Assembly (NCBI RefSeq): GCF_030269645.1
Contig: NZ_BSTR01000026.1
Location: 48,465-112,464, forward strand
Source of the DNA: Actinokineospora sp. NBRC 105648
GTDB taxonomy: Bacteria > Actinomycetota > Actinomycetes > Mycobacteriales > Pseudonocardiaceae
Direction: 5' to 3'
Length of the DNA stretch: 64,000 nt
Shown in pieces: positions 33,666-42,740 of this stretch (its first letter is position 1; each line of letters opens with the position of its first letter). The position numbers and the translations under genes are program-made. The notes beneath the pieces are model-generated. The model was not told the origin of the DNA and made no database searches. It saw nothing but the letters and a program-made list of their open reading frames with translations.

Positions 33666-34862
33666 ATGGGGAGCACGCGACGGCACCGGATCGTGATCGT
33701 GGGCGGCGGCAGCGCGGGCATCCCGGTGGCCGCCCGCCTGCGCCGGGCGGGCGAGCGGGACGTCGCGGTGATCGATCCCGCCGAGACGCACTACTACCAA
33801 CCCCTGTGGACCCTGGTCGGCGGTGGCCGCGCCCCGCAAGGGGAGAGCGCGCGCCCACAGTCCTCGGTGATGCCCCAGGGCGTCACCTGGCTGAAGCATT
33901 CCGCGGTCGAGATCGACCCGGACGCGCAAGAGGTGGTGCTCGACGACGGTAGTGCGGTCAGTTACGACCACCTCGTCGTCTGCCCGGGCATCCAGCTCGA
34001 CTGGGCCAAGATCCCCGGCCTTGCCGCCGCGATGGATGGCGGCGGTGTCGCCAGCAACTACACCTACGAGTCCGCGCCCAAGACCTGGGACCTGATCAAG
34101 GGCACTCGTTCCGGCACCGCCGTGTTCGCGATGCCCTCGGGTCCGATCAAGTGCGCGGGCGCGCCGCAGAAGATCGCCTACCTGGCGGCGGACTACTGGC
34201 GCGAGCAGGGCGTTCTCGACGACATCGATGTACACCTCGTGCTGCCCACCCCGGGCATGTTCGGCGTACCGGAGTTCGCCGAGGTGCTGGCGGGCGTCGT
34301 CAAGCGCTACGGCATCACGACGCACTTCACCAGCGAGGTGACCGAGGTGCGCCCCGACCTCCACGAGCTGGTCGTCCGGGGTCCGGACGGGACTAGTGTC
34401 CTGCCCTACGACATGGCGCACCTCGTCCCGCCGCAGAGCGCGCCGGACTGGGTCAAGAAGAGCGCGCTGGCCGACCCGGACAACCCGGCGGGGTACGTGC
34501 AGATCGACAAACACACCATGCGCCACGTCCGCTACCCCAACGTCTTCGCGCTTGGGGACGTCGGCTCATCCCCGAACTCCAAGACCGGCGCGGCTATCCG
34601 CAAACAGGCGCCGGTAGTGGTGGAGAACCTCTTGGCCTCTCTTGCCGGTGCGGAACCCACAGCCTCTTACAACGGCTATGCCTCTTGCCCGCTCACGACC
34701 GCGCGCAACAAGATGCTGCTCGCCGAGTTCGACTACTCGATGCGGCCGACCCCGAGCATCCCGGTGATCAACACGATCCGGGAGCGGCGGGACATGTGGT
34801 ACCTCAAGCGCTATGGGCTGCCGTTCCTGTACTGGAACCTGATGCTGCGCGGACGGGCGTGA
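33666..34862 (+). CDS. Sulfide:quinone oxidoreductase-type flavoprotein
   Basis: A 398-residue FAD protein. The N-terminal dinucleotide motif is VIVGGGSAGIPVAARL, then THYYQPLWTLVGGG, a sulfide:quinone oxidoreductase-like segment. A Cys lies in GPIKCAGAPQKIAYL near residue 163, and FALGDVGSSPNSKTGAAIRK is the C-terminal FAD motif. It should oxidise sulfide to persulfide and reduce quinone at the membrane. A GAAAGGA ribosome site lies upstream of the ATG. The next two genes process the product. Confidence 0.9.
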   Translation: MGSTRRHRIVIVGGGSAGIPVAARLRRAGERDVAVIDPAETHYYQPLWTLVGGGRAPQGESARPQSSVMPQGVTWLKHSAVEIDPDAQEVVLDDGSAVSYDHLVVCPGIQLDWAKIPGLAAAMDGGGVASNYTYESAPKTWDLIKGTRSGTAVFAMPSGPIKCAGAPQKIAYLAADYWREQGVLDDIDVHLVLPTPGMFGVPEFAEVLAGVVKRYGITTHFTSEVTEVRPDLHELVVRGPDGTSVLPYDMAHLVPPQSAPDWVKKSALADPDNPAGYVQIDKHTMRHVRYPNVFALGDVGSSPNSKTGAAIRKQAPVVVENLLASLAGAEPTASYNGYASCPLTTARNKMLLAEFDYSMRPTPSIPVINTIRERRDMWYLKRYGLPFLYWNLMLRGRA

Positions 34863-34868
34863 GCGGGC

Positions 34869-36245
34869 ATGGCCGACAACCTCGTCTTCGTCCAGTACTA
34901 CCTGGACTGCCTCTCGCAGGCCTCTTACCTCATCGGTGACCGCGCGAGCGGCCGTGCCGTGGTGGTGGATCCACGCCGTGACACGGGCGTGTACCTCGCC
35001 GACACCGCCGCGTTGGGGCTGACCGTCGAGTGGGTGATCGAGACCCACGTGCACGCCGACTTCCTCTCCGGTCACCTCGAACTGGCCGAGGCCACCGGCG
35101 CGCGGATCGGCTACGGCGCCGCCGCCGAGGTCGACTTCCCGGTCGAACGGCTCGCCGACCGCAGGCGCATCTCGCTCGGGACGGTCGACCTGGAGATCCT
35201 GCACACCCCCGGGCACACCCCTGAGTCGATCTGCGTGCTCGTCCGCGAGCATGCCGACGATCTCGTGCCCCATGGCGTGCTCACCGGTGACACCTTGTTC
35301 CTCGGTGATGTGGGTCGTCCGGACCTCTTGGGCGCCAACGGCTGGACGGCCGACAAGCTTGCCCGCGCGCTCTACCGGTCGACACGTGAGCGGCTTCTTA
35401 CCCTGCCGGACGAAACCCGCGTCTTCCCCGCGCACGGGGCCGGGTCTGCCTGCGGTAAGAACCTGTCGACGGAGACCACTGGCACGATCGGCGAGCAGCG
35501 GCGCACGAACTACGCGTTGGCGCCGATGAGCGAAGACGAGTTCGTCAACGCTGTCTGCGAAGGACAAACACTGGCCCCGATGTACTTCGCCTACGCGTCC
35601 GTGCGCAACCGCGAGTCGAGGCCCATCTTCGACGAACACGCACCCGTGCGCGCCCTGAGCGGTGCCGACGCCGACCGGCTGTGCGCGGACGGGGCCGTGC
35701 TGCTCGACACGCGCGATCCCGAGGAGTTCGCCGCAGGGCACCTTGTCGGTGCGATCAACGTCGGGCTGGGCGGCCGGTACGCGGAATTCGCAGGTGAGGT
35801 GCTGCGCGCTGAGAACGCCATCGTTCTCGTCAGCGCGCCCGGGACGGCGGTCGAAGCCCGGAACCGGTTGGCACGCATCGGTTTTGACCGTGTCCTCGGC
35901 GCCGTCGACGCGAGCGTGTTCACCGGTGAGCAGACCGCCCGCAGGGTGCGGCCCTATGAGGTGTGGCTGGGCGCGCAGATCGTCGATGTCCGCGGACCAG
36001 GGGAAGTCCGAGTGAGTGGCGCCATCCCCGGCGCGATACTGCTACCGCTGCCCGCTTTCGCCGCGCACATGGGCACGCTCGATCCCGCACGACCCACCGT
36101 CGTGTACTGCGCGGGCGGGTACCGGTCGTCCATCGCCGCCTCTGTCCTTCGCGCGCACGGTTTCGCCGAGGTGGCTGACCTGGTCGGCGGTTTCGCCGCG
36201 TGGCAGAAGAGCCGTCGCCCGGTCACACGGCCGGACGCGGCGTGA
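34869..36245 (+). CDS. Persulfide dioxygenase fused to two rhodanese domains
   Basis: A 458-residue fusion. Residues 1-240 are a metallo-beta-lactamase-fold ETHE1-like dioxygenase with HVHADFLSGH near residue 60 and later HTPGHTPES. Residues about 260-350 are a rhodanese-like domain without an active-site Cys (LVSAPGTAVEARN at the loop). Residues about 360-455 are an active rhodanese with YCAGGYRSS. It should oxidise glutathione- or other thiol-bound persulfide to sulfite and move sulfane sulfur. It starts 6 bp after the flavoprotein stop. Confidence 0.92.
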   Translation: MADNLVFVQYYLDCLSQASYLIGDRASGRAVVVDPRRDTGVYLADTAALGLTVEWVIETHVHADFLSGHLELAEATGARIGYGAAAEVDFPVERLADRRRISLGTVDLEILHTPGHTPESICVLVREHADDLVPHGVLTGDTLFLGDVGRPDLLGANGWTADKLARALYRSTRERLLTLPDETRVFPAHGAGSACGKNLSTETTGTIGEQRRTNYALAPMSEDEFVNAVCEGQTLAPMYFAYASVRNRESRPIFDEHAPVRALSGADADRLCADGAVLLDTRDPEEFAAGHLVGAINVGLGGRYAEFAGEVLRAENAIVLVSAPGTAVEARNRLARIGFDRVLGAVDASVFTGEQTARRVRPYEVWLGAQIVDVRGPGEVRVSGAIPGAILLPLPAFAAHMGTLDPARPTVVYCAGGYRSSIAASVLRAHGFAEVADLVGGFAAWQKSRRPVTRPDAA

Positions 36246-37018
36246 GCCTGCTCGTCCTCGCCCTGGTGGGCGGCGCCGTCGTCGGTCTTGCCCTGGGCAC
36301 CCTCGGCGGTGGTGGCGGCGTGTTGACCGTGCCCGTTCTGACCTACCTACTGGGGATGCCGCTCGCGGCGGCTGCCACTACCAGCCTGGTGATCGTGTCG
36401 GTGTCGTCGTTGACCGCGCTCAGCCGTCATGCCTTCGCCGGCAACATCGACTGGCCTGCGGGCCTTCTCTTTGCTGCGGTAGGTCTACCACTCGCGGTTG
36501 GTGCGGCGGTGCTTTCCAGCCACCTGCCCCGTGGGCTCCTCCTTACCGCCTTCGCCGTGCTCGCCGTCTTAGCTGGTTTGGCGATGCTGCGTAAACGGCA
36601 GCCGGAGGGCCAAGAACCGGCCGTGAGCGTTGTCGCCACGCGTACGCGAGTCGATCGCGCGCGGGTGGCCGGTGCCGGAGCCGGCCTGGGTGCCGTGACC
36701 GGGCTGCTCGGCGTGGGCGGCGGCTTCCTCGTGGTGCCGACCCTGGTCACCCTGCTCTCGATCCGGATGCGGGTGGCGATCGGCACCAGCCTGCTGGTCA
36801 TCGCGGCGAACTCGGTGGCCGCGCTGGCGACCCGGCTGGTGACCGCGCCGGTCGTGCTCGACTGGGCCACGACCGGGCCGTTCCTCGGCGCCGCCGTGCT
36901 CGCCGCGTGGGACGGCAAGCGGCTCTCGGCCAAGGTGCCCGAGGCGACCCTGCGCCGGGTGTTCGCCGGGCTGCTGCTCTGCGTCGCGGCGGCGATGGTC
37001 CTCGACGTGCTGACCTGA
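36242..37018 (+). CDS. TauE/SafE family sulfite exporter
   Basis: A 258-residue membrane protein with about eight helices in two homologous halves, each containing a glycine-rich turn (LGTLGGGGGVLTVPVL and TGLLGVGGGFLVVPTL), the hallmark of TauE/SafE. GTG 36242 overlaps the dioxygenase stop. It probably exports the sulfite that the upstream enzyme makes, completing a three-gene sulfide detoxification operon. Confidence 0.9.
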   Translation: MSLLVLALVGGAVVGLALGTLGGGGGVLTVPVLTYLLGMPLAAAATTSLVIVSVSSLTALSRHAFAGNIDWPAGLLFAAVGLPLAVGAAVLSSHLPRGLLLTAFAVLAVLAGLAMLRKRQPEGQEPAVSVVATRTRVDRARVAGAGAGLGAVTGLLGVGGGFLVVPTLVTLLSIRMRVAIGTSLLVIAANSVAALATRLVTAPVVLDWATTGPFLGAAVLAAWDGKRLSAKVPEATLRRVFAGLLLCVAAAMVLDVLT

Positions 37019-37108
37019 GCCGGGCGCTGGTCCGAGCAAGTGCCGACCTGAGCCGACCGGCGTGTCCCGGCCCGGTGGGACCGCCCGCGCGTGTCAGACT
37101 GCCGGGCG

Positions 37109-40100
37109 ATGCATACCCCGTCGGACCTCGCCGCCCTGCTCGACTGCGAGCACCGCAGCATCCTGGACCAGGCGCTCGCGGCGGGGCTGCCCGGTGCGCC
37201 ACGACCGGGCCCGCGCACCGACCAGCTCGCCGTCAAGCACGGCCGGGCGCACGAGGTGGCGACCCTTACCCGACTGCGCGACGAGCAGCACGCCCTGGTC
37301 GAGATCGACGAACCCGACCAGGAGACCGCCGCGGCGGCCACCGTCGACGCGCTGCGCGCGGGCACACCGGTCATCTACCAGGCGGTGTTCACCGACGGCG
37401 ACTTCCACGGCCGCGCGGACTTCCTCATCCGCGACGACCAGGGCCGCTACGAGGTGCACGACACCAAACTGGCCAGGCACGCCCGGCCCGGCGCGGTCCT
37501 GCAACTGACCGCTTACGCCGACGCGCTCCGCCGCGCGGGCTGGCCCGCGGGCCCGAACATGCACCTGCTACTCGGTGACGGATCGCGTAAGACGTTGCGG
37601 GTAGACGACTTCCTCCCCCTCTTAGAGCAGTTGCGTTCACGGCTACGTGCGCGCCCCGCGCGTCTACCCGACCGGTTGTGGGCTGATCAGCGGCCGTCGT
37701 GCTCGTCATGCGGGTACGCCGCGCACTGCGCGTCCGGCCGCGAGGCGGACCGTGACCTGTCGTTGGTGGCGGGCATCCGCACCGACCAACGGCGCAAGCT
37801 CGTCACCGCCGGGTTGACCACCATCGACGCGCTGGCGGTCGCCGACCAGACAGACCGACCGGCCGACCTGTCGACCGGGGCGTTCACCGCGCTGCGCGCG
37901 CAGGCGGCCATCCAGGTGCGCCAGGACGCCACCGGCGAGGTCGACTACGAGATCGTCGACCCGGACGCCTTGGCCGCGCTGCCCCTGGCCAGCCCCGGTG
38001 ACGTCTTCTTCGACATGGAGGGCGACCCTTACGCGCTCGGTGGCACCGGGCTCGAGTACCTGTTCGGTGCGGTCGTGGACGAAGACGGCCCTCAGTTCCA
38101 CCCGTTCTGGGCACACACCCGGGCCCAGGAGAAGCGCGCGTTCGAAGAGTTCATCGACTTCGCCGTCGCCCGGCTGGCCGCGCACCCCGACGCGCACATC
38201 TACCACTACGCGCCGTACGAGGTCACCGCGATCAAGAGGCTCGCCGCGCTGCACGGTACGCGCGAAGAGGCGGTGGACGACCTCTTGCGGCGCGGCGCAC
38301 TCGTCGACCTCTATGCCGTGGTGCGCAAGGCACTCCTGGTCTCCCAGCGGTCGTACTCCATCAAGTACCTGGAGCCGCTCTACATGGACGCGCCGCGCGA
38401 CGGCGACGTCACCACCGCGGTGTCGAGCATCGAGGCCTACGAGGAGTACCTGACGCTGACCCAGCTGGAGGAGCTGGACCAGGCGGCCGAGGTACTCGCC
38501 GGCATCGGCGACTATAACGAGTACGACTGCGTCTCCACCCTGCGCCTGTTCGAGTTCCTGCACCAGATCCGGGAGAAAGCCGGCATCGAGCCGCTGCCCA
38601 CGCCGGAGGAATCCGAAGTGGACACCCTGATCCGCACCACCACGGAGCAGGAGGCGGCCGACCGGCGCGCGGAGCGGGCGGCACGGATGGCGGAGCTGGT
38701 CGACCCGCTGCTCGACGGCCTGCCCGACGACCCGGCCGCCTACACCCCCGAGGACCAGGCACGGGCCCTGCTCGCCGCCTCGGTCGGCTACCACCGCCGC
38801 GAGACCAACCCGGCGTGGTGGGAGTTCTTCCGCCAGCTCGAGTCGCCGTTGGCCGACCTGGAGGTCGACAACTCCTGCGCGGTACCGCTGTCGGTGCACG
38901 CGGGGGAGTGGGTGGCGCCCGCGGGGCGGGTCAAGAACGCCAAGCGAATGCTCACGATCGCCTGCGACCCCGATCGCCCACACCCGTTCGCCTTCGGCGA
39001 GGACGTCCGGTTGCGCTACCGCACCGGGCACACCAAGGCCAAGGTGAGCGAGGTGTCAGCGGAGAGACTGGTCTTGGAGGAGAGCCGCAAACCGGAGGAC
39101 ACAGTCGACGGAAAGCCGCTCGCGGTCCTGCCCGGCAACCCGGTCAACCCCTCACCCAAGGACGAGGCGGTAGCCGAGCTCGCCCAGCTGGTCGTCGACA
39201 GCCTCCCGGACCTCCCCGCGCACCCCGGTGTGGACCTGCTCCGTCGAAGCACGCCCCGTCTGCGCCGTGGCACCCTCCCCGCGCCCGGGGAGGACCTGGT
39301 GCGCACCGTGATCGATGCTGTCGATGTGCTTGACCGGTCCACCCTTGCGGTTCAGGGACCACCGGGCGCCGGTAAGACGTACCTGGCCGGAAGGCTTATC
39401 GCGCACTTGGTGCGCGCCGGTAAGACCGTCGCGGTTACGTCTAACAGTCATAAGGCAGTGGAGAACGTGCTGTCAGCGGCCCTGGGCGCCGCGCCGGACC
39501 TGCCGTGCGCCAAGCGACCGAAGGGCCGTCCCGACCCCGAGGCGCCGTGGGACCAGCCCAAGGGCAACCCCGACCTGGTGCGCTGGCGCGCTGACCACGA
39601 CACCGGCCACCTGGTCGGCGGCACCGCGTGGACCTTCGCCAACGCGGCCGTGCGGGCCGAGCCGTTCGACGTCCTGATCGTGGACGAGGCGGGCCAGTTC
39701 GCGCTGGCCGACGCGCTCGCGGTGTCCACCTGCGCCAAGAACCTGGTGCTGCTGGGTGATCCGCAGCAGTTGCCGCAGGTCGTGCAGGGCACCCATCCGG
39801 CAGGGGCCGAGGCATCCGCGCTGGGCCACCTCGTGGGCGACGCGGACGTGATCCCGGCGCACCTGGGCTACTTCCTGGACCAGACCCGCCGCATGCACCC
39901 GGCGGTGTGCGAACCAGTCTCCCGCCTCTCTTACGCGGGGAAGCTGCACGCGCACCCGTCGACCGCCGGCCGCGCGGTAGACGGCTTCGCCTCGGGACTC
40001 TACGTAGCCTCGGTAGACCACCACGGCAACACAACACGCTCAGTCGAAGAGGCAGCCGCAGTCCGCGCGGTGGTGTCTTCGTTGCACGGTCGCCTGTGGA

Positions 40101-40507
40101 CGGATGGCGAAGAGGTCCGACCGCTGACAGACGAGGACATCCTCGTGGTAGCGCCGTACAACATCCAGGCACGCGTGGTCAGCCGTGAGCTTGAACGCGC
40201 GGGCCACCCGGGGGTACGGGTGGGCACCGTGGACCGGTTCCAGGGCCAGGAGGCACCGGTGGTGATCGCCACCATGACGTCGTCGTCAGCGGTCGACCTA
40301 CCGCGCGGCCTGGAGTTCCTGCTCTCCCGCAACCGCCTCAACGTCGCCCTGTCCCGGGCCAAGGCCATGGCCGTGGTGGTCTGCTCACCCCGCTTGGTCG
40401 AGGCCGACATCCGCACCGTGGACCAGATGCGCCTCGTCTCCGGCATGATCGGCCTCCTCGGCGAGGCAGCGGTGTTTCCGACCGACCAGCCTGACCGACC
40501 AGCCTGA
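37109..40507 (+). CDS. TM0106-type RecB-like nuclease fused to a superfamily 1 helicase
   Basis: A 1132-residue protein. Residues 1-220: RecB-like nuclease with FHGRADFLIRDD and YEVHDTKLA as the PD-(D/E)xK core, and CSSCGYAAHC near residue 197, probably part of an Fe-S cluster as in AddB/Cas4-like nucleases. Residues about 290-500: RNase H-like region starting DVFFDMEGDPY. Residues about 745-1120: helicase with Walker A GPPGAGKT, DEAG box and C-terminal motifs (GTVDRFQGQEAPVVI). ATG 37109 is preferred over a GTG six codons earlier. A DNA repair or end-processing role is inferred; the family has no settled function. Confidence 0.9.
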   Translation: MHTPSDLAALLDCEHRSILDQALAAGLPGAPRPGPRTDQLAVKHGRAHEVATLTRLRDEQHALVEIDEPDQETAAAATVDALRAGTPVIYQAVFTDGDFHGRADFLIRDDQGRYEVHDTKLARHARPGAVLQLTAYADALRRAGWPAGPNMHLLLGDGSRKTLRVDDFLPLLEQLRSRLRARPARLPDRLWADQRPSCSSCGYAAHCASGREADRDLSLVAGIRTDQRRKLVTAGLTTIDALAVADQTDRPADLSTGAFTALRAQAAIQVRQDATGEVDYEIVDPDALAALPLASPGDVFFDMEGDPYALGGTGLEYLFGAVVDEDGPQFHPFWAHTRAQEKRAFEEFIDFAVARLAAHPDAHIYHYAPYEVTAIKRLAALHGTREEAVDDLLRRGALVDLYAVVRKALLVSQRSYSIKYLEPLYMDAPRDGDVTTAVSSIEAYEEYLTLTQLEELDQAAEVLAGIGDYNEYDCVSTLRLFEFLHQIREKAGIEPLPTPEESEVDTLIRTTTEQEAADRRAERAARMAELVDPLLDGLPDDPAAYTPEDQARALLAASVGYHRRETNPAWWEFFRQLESPLADLEVDNSCAVPLSVHAGEWVAPAGRVKNAKRMLTIACDPDRPHPFAFGEDVRLRYRTGHTKAKVSEVSAERLVLEESRKPEDTVDGKPLAVLPGNPVNPSPKDEAVAELAQLVVDSLPDLPAHPGVDLLRRSTPRLRRGTLPAPGEDLVRTVIDAVDVLDRSTLAVQGPPGAGKTYLAGRLIAHLVRAGKTVAVTSNSHKAVENVLSAALGAAPDLPCAKRPKGRPDPEAPWDQPKGNPDLVRWRADHDTGHLVGGTAWTFANAAVRAEPFDVLIVDEAGQFALADALAVSTCAKNLVLLGDPQQLPQVVQGTHPAGAEASALGHLVGDADVIPAHLGYFLDQTRRMHPAVCEPVSRLSYAGKLHAHPSTAGRAVDGFASGLYVASVDHHGNTTRSVEEAAAVRAVVSSLHGRLWTDGEEVRPLTDEDILVVAPYNIQARVVSRELERAGHPGVRVGTVDRFQGQEAPVVIATMTSSSAVDLPRGLEFLLSRNRLNVALSRAKAMAVVVCSPRLVEADIRTVDQMRLVSGMIGLLGEAAVFPTDQPDRPA

Positions 40508-40565
40508 CTGATCGCCTGTGGATGGTCGGCTGCCGTTGTCGGTGGCGGGCGTTAAAGTCCGCACC

Positions 40566-40961
40566 ATGGCAACCAGACCTACCACACACTGGCGAGAGAC
40601 CATCGCCACCGAGGCCGCCGAAGTGGCAGCGGGCACAACCGACGTCGCGATCCTCCCGGACCTGTTCCCCGAGGCACTCCTGAACGACACCGACGCCGTC
40701 CTCGCGGCATTCGAGGTCGAGGTCGCGGCCCTGACCCAGCCCACCGACGAGGCAGTCCTCGCCACGGTCCAGCACGTCGTACTCGCCCTGAACGGCGTCA
40801 ACGAGGCCCACGACGAATCCGCCTACGAAACCGACGAACGCGAACGCCTGTGCCTGTACATCGACGAGGTCCTGACCGAACACGGCATCGATGTCGCGGC
40901 CCTCGCGGAACGACGCGGACTGACCAGGTACGAGATCACCGACGAATGGCGGGACTGGTGA
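40566..40961 (+). CDS. Small acidic hypothetical protein
   Basis: A 131-residue, strongly acidic, helical protein ending in EITDEWRDW. Internal parts read VVLALNGVNEAHDESAYETD and RLCLYIDEVLTEHGIDVAAL. It has no membrane span or metal motif. I think homologues occur widely in actinomycetes as single genes, but I know no function. It follows the nuclease-helicase by 58 bp on the same strand and could be co-expressed with it. Confidence 0.75.
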   Translation: MATRPTTHWRETIATEAAEVAAGTTDVAILPDLFPEALLNDTDAVLAAFEVEVAALTQPTDEAVLATVQHVVLALNGVNEAHDESAYETDERERLCLYIDEVLTEHGIDVAALAERRGLTRYEITDEWRDW

Positions 40962-41040
40962 CCATCGCGGCACCAAGATCCTGACCGAAAGCGCAGGGAC
41001 TTGGTCGAGGGACGTGCCTGGCTGGGGCTCGGTCGTCTTG

Positions 41041-41190
41041 GGTTGCCGTCTTCGTTGCGCGGGTTGCGAGCGTGGGCTCGATCTAGGACGGGTGTCGTGA
41101 GGTTGCCGTCTTCGTTGCCCGGGTCGCGAGGGTGGGCTCGGCCTGGTGGGCTTTGCTGCCCTGGGTTGCCCGGGTTACAAGCGGGGCTCG
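41041..41190 (+). repeat. Direct repeats forming the tail flank of H1e
   Basis: A 40-bp unit GGTTGCCGTCTTCGTTGC...GGGCTCG occurs at 41041-41080 and 41101-41140 (three mismatches, period 60). A shorter third unit (41165-41190) runs into H1e. The first unit is followed by ATCTAG, the start of the H1 tip. The same units occur in reverse complement at 42556-42640. Confidence 0.7.
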
Positions 41191-41325
41191 ATCTAGTGAA
41201 CTCGCTTCGCGCGGGGCCCCTAGAGCACCGCGGTGGGGAAAAAGCGTGGGGTGAAGGGCATCCCCACCACAGGTCAAGTTTAGCGGTGCTCTCCCCCCAC
41301 ACGAAGCGAGTCCACTAGATCGAGC
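41186..41325 (-). repeat. Palindromic element H1, copy e (reverse)
   Basis: A 140-bp copy. Together with copy f it brackets the hydrolase gene in mirror image. The arms have the GCTCGATCTAGTG variant. Confidence 0.85.
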
Positions 41326-41525
41326 ATCCGTAGCGGGGCCGCCGGTACCAGCGGGTCGGGATTCTCTTACGTTCCAGCGGGTCGGGAACTTCACGTACCG
41401 GCCGGGTGGCCTCTCCGCTGCGGTTTTGGGGCAGGCAGCGAAGCCACCCACGCCTCCGATGGACACCACCCCCGTCAACGCGGTGTGATGCCCCTGCCCG
41501 ATTCCGCCGAACGAACAGGTGCCAC

Positions 41526-42149
41526 ATGAGCGACGAGCTGACCCTCGACCCGACCACCACCGCCGTGGTGCTCATCGAGTACCAGAACGACTTCACCTCC
41601 CCCGGCGGCGTCCTGCACGAGGCCGTCTCCGAGGTCATGACCACGACCGGCATGCTCGCCAACACGGTCGCCCTGGTCGACGCCGCCCGTGCGGCGGGTG
41701 CCACGGTCATGCACGCCCCGATCACCTTCGTCGAGGGCTACAACGAGATCTCCAAGCACCCGTACGGCATCCTCAAGGGCGTGGTCGACGGCAACGCCTT
41801 CGTCAAGGGCGGCTGGGGGGCGGCCATCGTCGACGACCTCGCGCCGCGCGACGGGGACATCGTGGTGGAGGGGAAGCGGGGGCTCGACACCTTCGCCAGC
41901 ACCAACCTCGACTTCATCCTGCGCAGCAAGGGCATCACCACCATCATCCTCGGCGGCTTCCTCACCAACTGCTGCGTCGAGTCCACTATGCGCACCGGCT
42001 ACGAGAACGGCTACCGGGTCATCACCCTGACCGACTGCCTCGCCGCCACCTCGCCCGCCGAGCACGACAACGCGATCACCTACGACTACCCGATGTTCTC
42101 CCTCCCGCTGCCCTCCACCGACGTGGCCGCCGCCCTGAGCCGCGCCTAG
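41526..42149 (+). CDS. Isochorismatase-fold cysteine hydrolase
   Basis: A 207-residue single-domain hydrolase. VVLIEYQNDFTSPGGVL gives the catalytic Asp, VEGKRGLDTF the Lys, and LGGFLTNCCVESTMRTGYE the nucleophilic Cys and the cis-peptide region. This Asp-Lys-Cys triad marks nicotinamidase-, ureidoacrylate- and carbamoylase-like amidohydrolases rather than true isochorismatase. The ATG at 41526 starts the conserved N-terminus. It is a single gene flanked on both sides by H1 elements and followed by its own terminator. Confidence 0.9.
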   Translation: MSDELTLDPTTTAVVLIEYQNDFTSPGGVLHEAVSEVMTTTGMLANTVALVDAARAAGATVMHAPITFVEGYNEISKHPYGILKGVVDGNAFVKGGWGAAIVDDLAPRDGDIVVEGKRGLDTFASTNLDFILRSKGITTIILGGFLTNCCVESTMRTGYENGYRVITLTDCLAATSPAEHDNAITYDYPMFSLPLPSTDVAAALSRA

Positions 42150-42155
42150 CCCCGG

Positions 42156-42189
42156 CGGTCCCGGCTGGAAACCCCTCCAGCCGGGACCG
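42156..42189 (+). terminator. Terminator of the hydrolase gene
   Basis: A perfect 14-bp stem (42156-42169 with 42176-42189) with loop AACCCC begins 7 bp after the stop codon. Confidence 0.75.
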
Positions 42190-42419
42190 TCCGGCAGCCG
42201 GCCGGTGCACGAGAAGCAGCGGGTGATGTTCCGGCCGAAGCAGATCACCGGAACTCCACCCACCTGGCCTCCACCCACCAGGCGCCCACCCACCAGGCCA
42301 CCCATCAACCACTAAACCGCAGCGGCAAGGCCACCCCGCTGGTGCACGACAAGATCCCGACCCCGCTGGTACCGCAGCGGCAGGCCGACCCCGCTGGTAC
42401 CGGCGGCCCCGCTACGGAT

Positions 42420-42559
42420 GCTCGATCTAGTGGACTCGCTTCGTGTGGGGGGAGAGCACCGCTAAACTTGACCTGTGGTGGGGATGCCCTTCACCCCACG
42501 CTTTTTTCCCACCGCGGTGCTCTAGGGGCCCCACACGAAGCGAGTTCACTAGATCGAGC
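42420..42559 (+). repeat. Palindromic element H1, copy f (forward)
   Basis: A 140-bp copy in mirror image to copy e. The AGCGG flank lies on the side of the hydrolase gene and the GGGCAACGAAGACGGC tail on the far side, as in copy e. Confidence 0.85.
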
Positions 42560-42679
42560 CCACGCTTGTAAGCCGGGCAACCCAGGGCCGCAAAACCCCC
42601 AGGCCGAGCCCACCCTCGCGACCCGGGCAACGAAGACGGCAGTGAACCTATCGATGTGACCCGGGTCATAATCCCAACA

Positions 42680-42700
42680 GATTGTCGACAGTCGACAATC
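42680..42700. promoter_or_regulatory. 21-bp palindromic operator of the tld operon
   Basis: GATTGTCGAC, A, GTCGACAATC: perfect symmetry over 21 bp. The TTGTC..GACAA core fits FadR/FCD-type GntR sites. The operon ends with such a GntR gene. Confidence 0.65.
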
Positions 42701-42710
42701 GGCCTAGCGT
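42682..42710 (+). promoter_or_regulatory. Predicted promoter of the tld operon
   Basis: TTGTCG (42682-42687) and TAGCGT (42705-42710) with a 17-bp spacer. The palindrome covers the -35 box and most of the spacer, which suits repression. Confidence 0.45.
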
Positions 42711-42740
42711 CGTCCTCCTCGGGGCAGGAGAGGAGCGGGC

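Larger units (their letters stand above)
40962..41525. other. Intergenic region with spaced repeats and H1 element e
   Basis: 564 bp without a credible gene. It holds direct repeats (41041-41190), H1 element e (41186-41325) and AGCGG-type flanks (41326-41430), then the ribosome site region of the hydrolase gene. Confidence 0.7.
42150..42740. other. Intergenic region with terminator, H1 element f and the mocA-operon operator
   Basis: 591 bp without a credible gene: a terminator (42156-42189), CCACC-rich sequence, AGCGG-type flank (42314-42419), H1f (42420-42559), its tail flank (42556-42640) and a promoter-operator (42680-42710). Confidence 0.7.
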
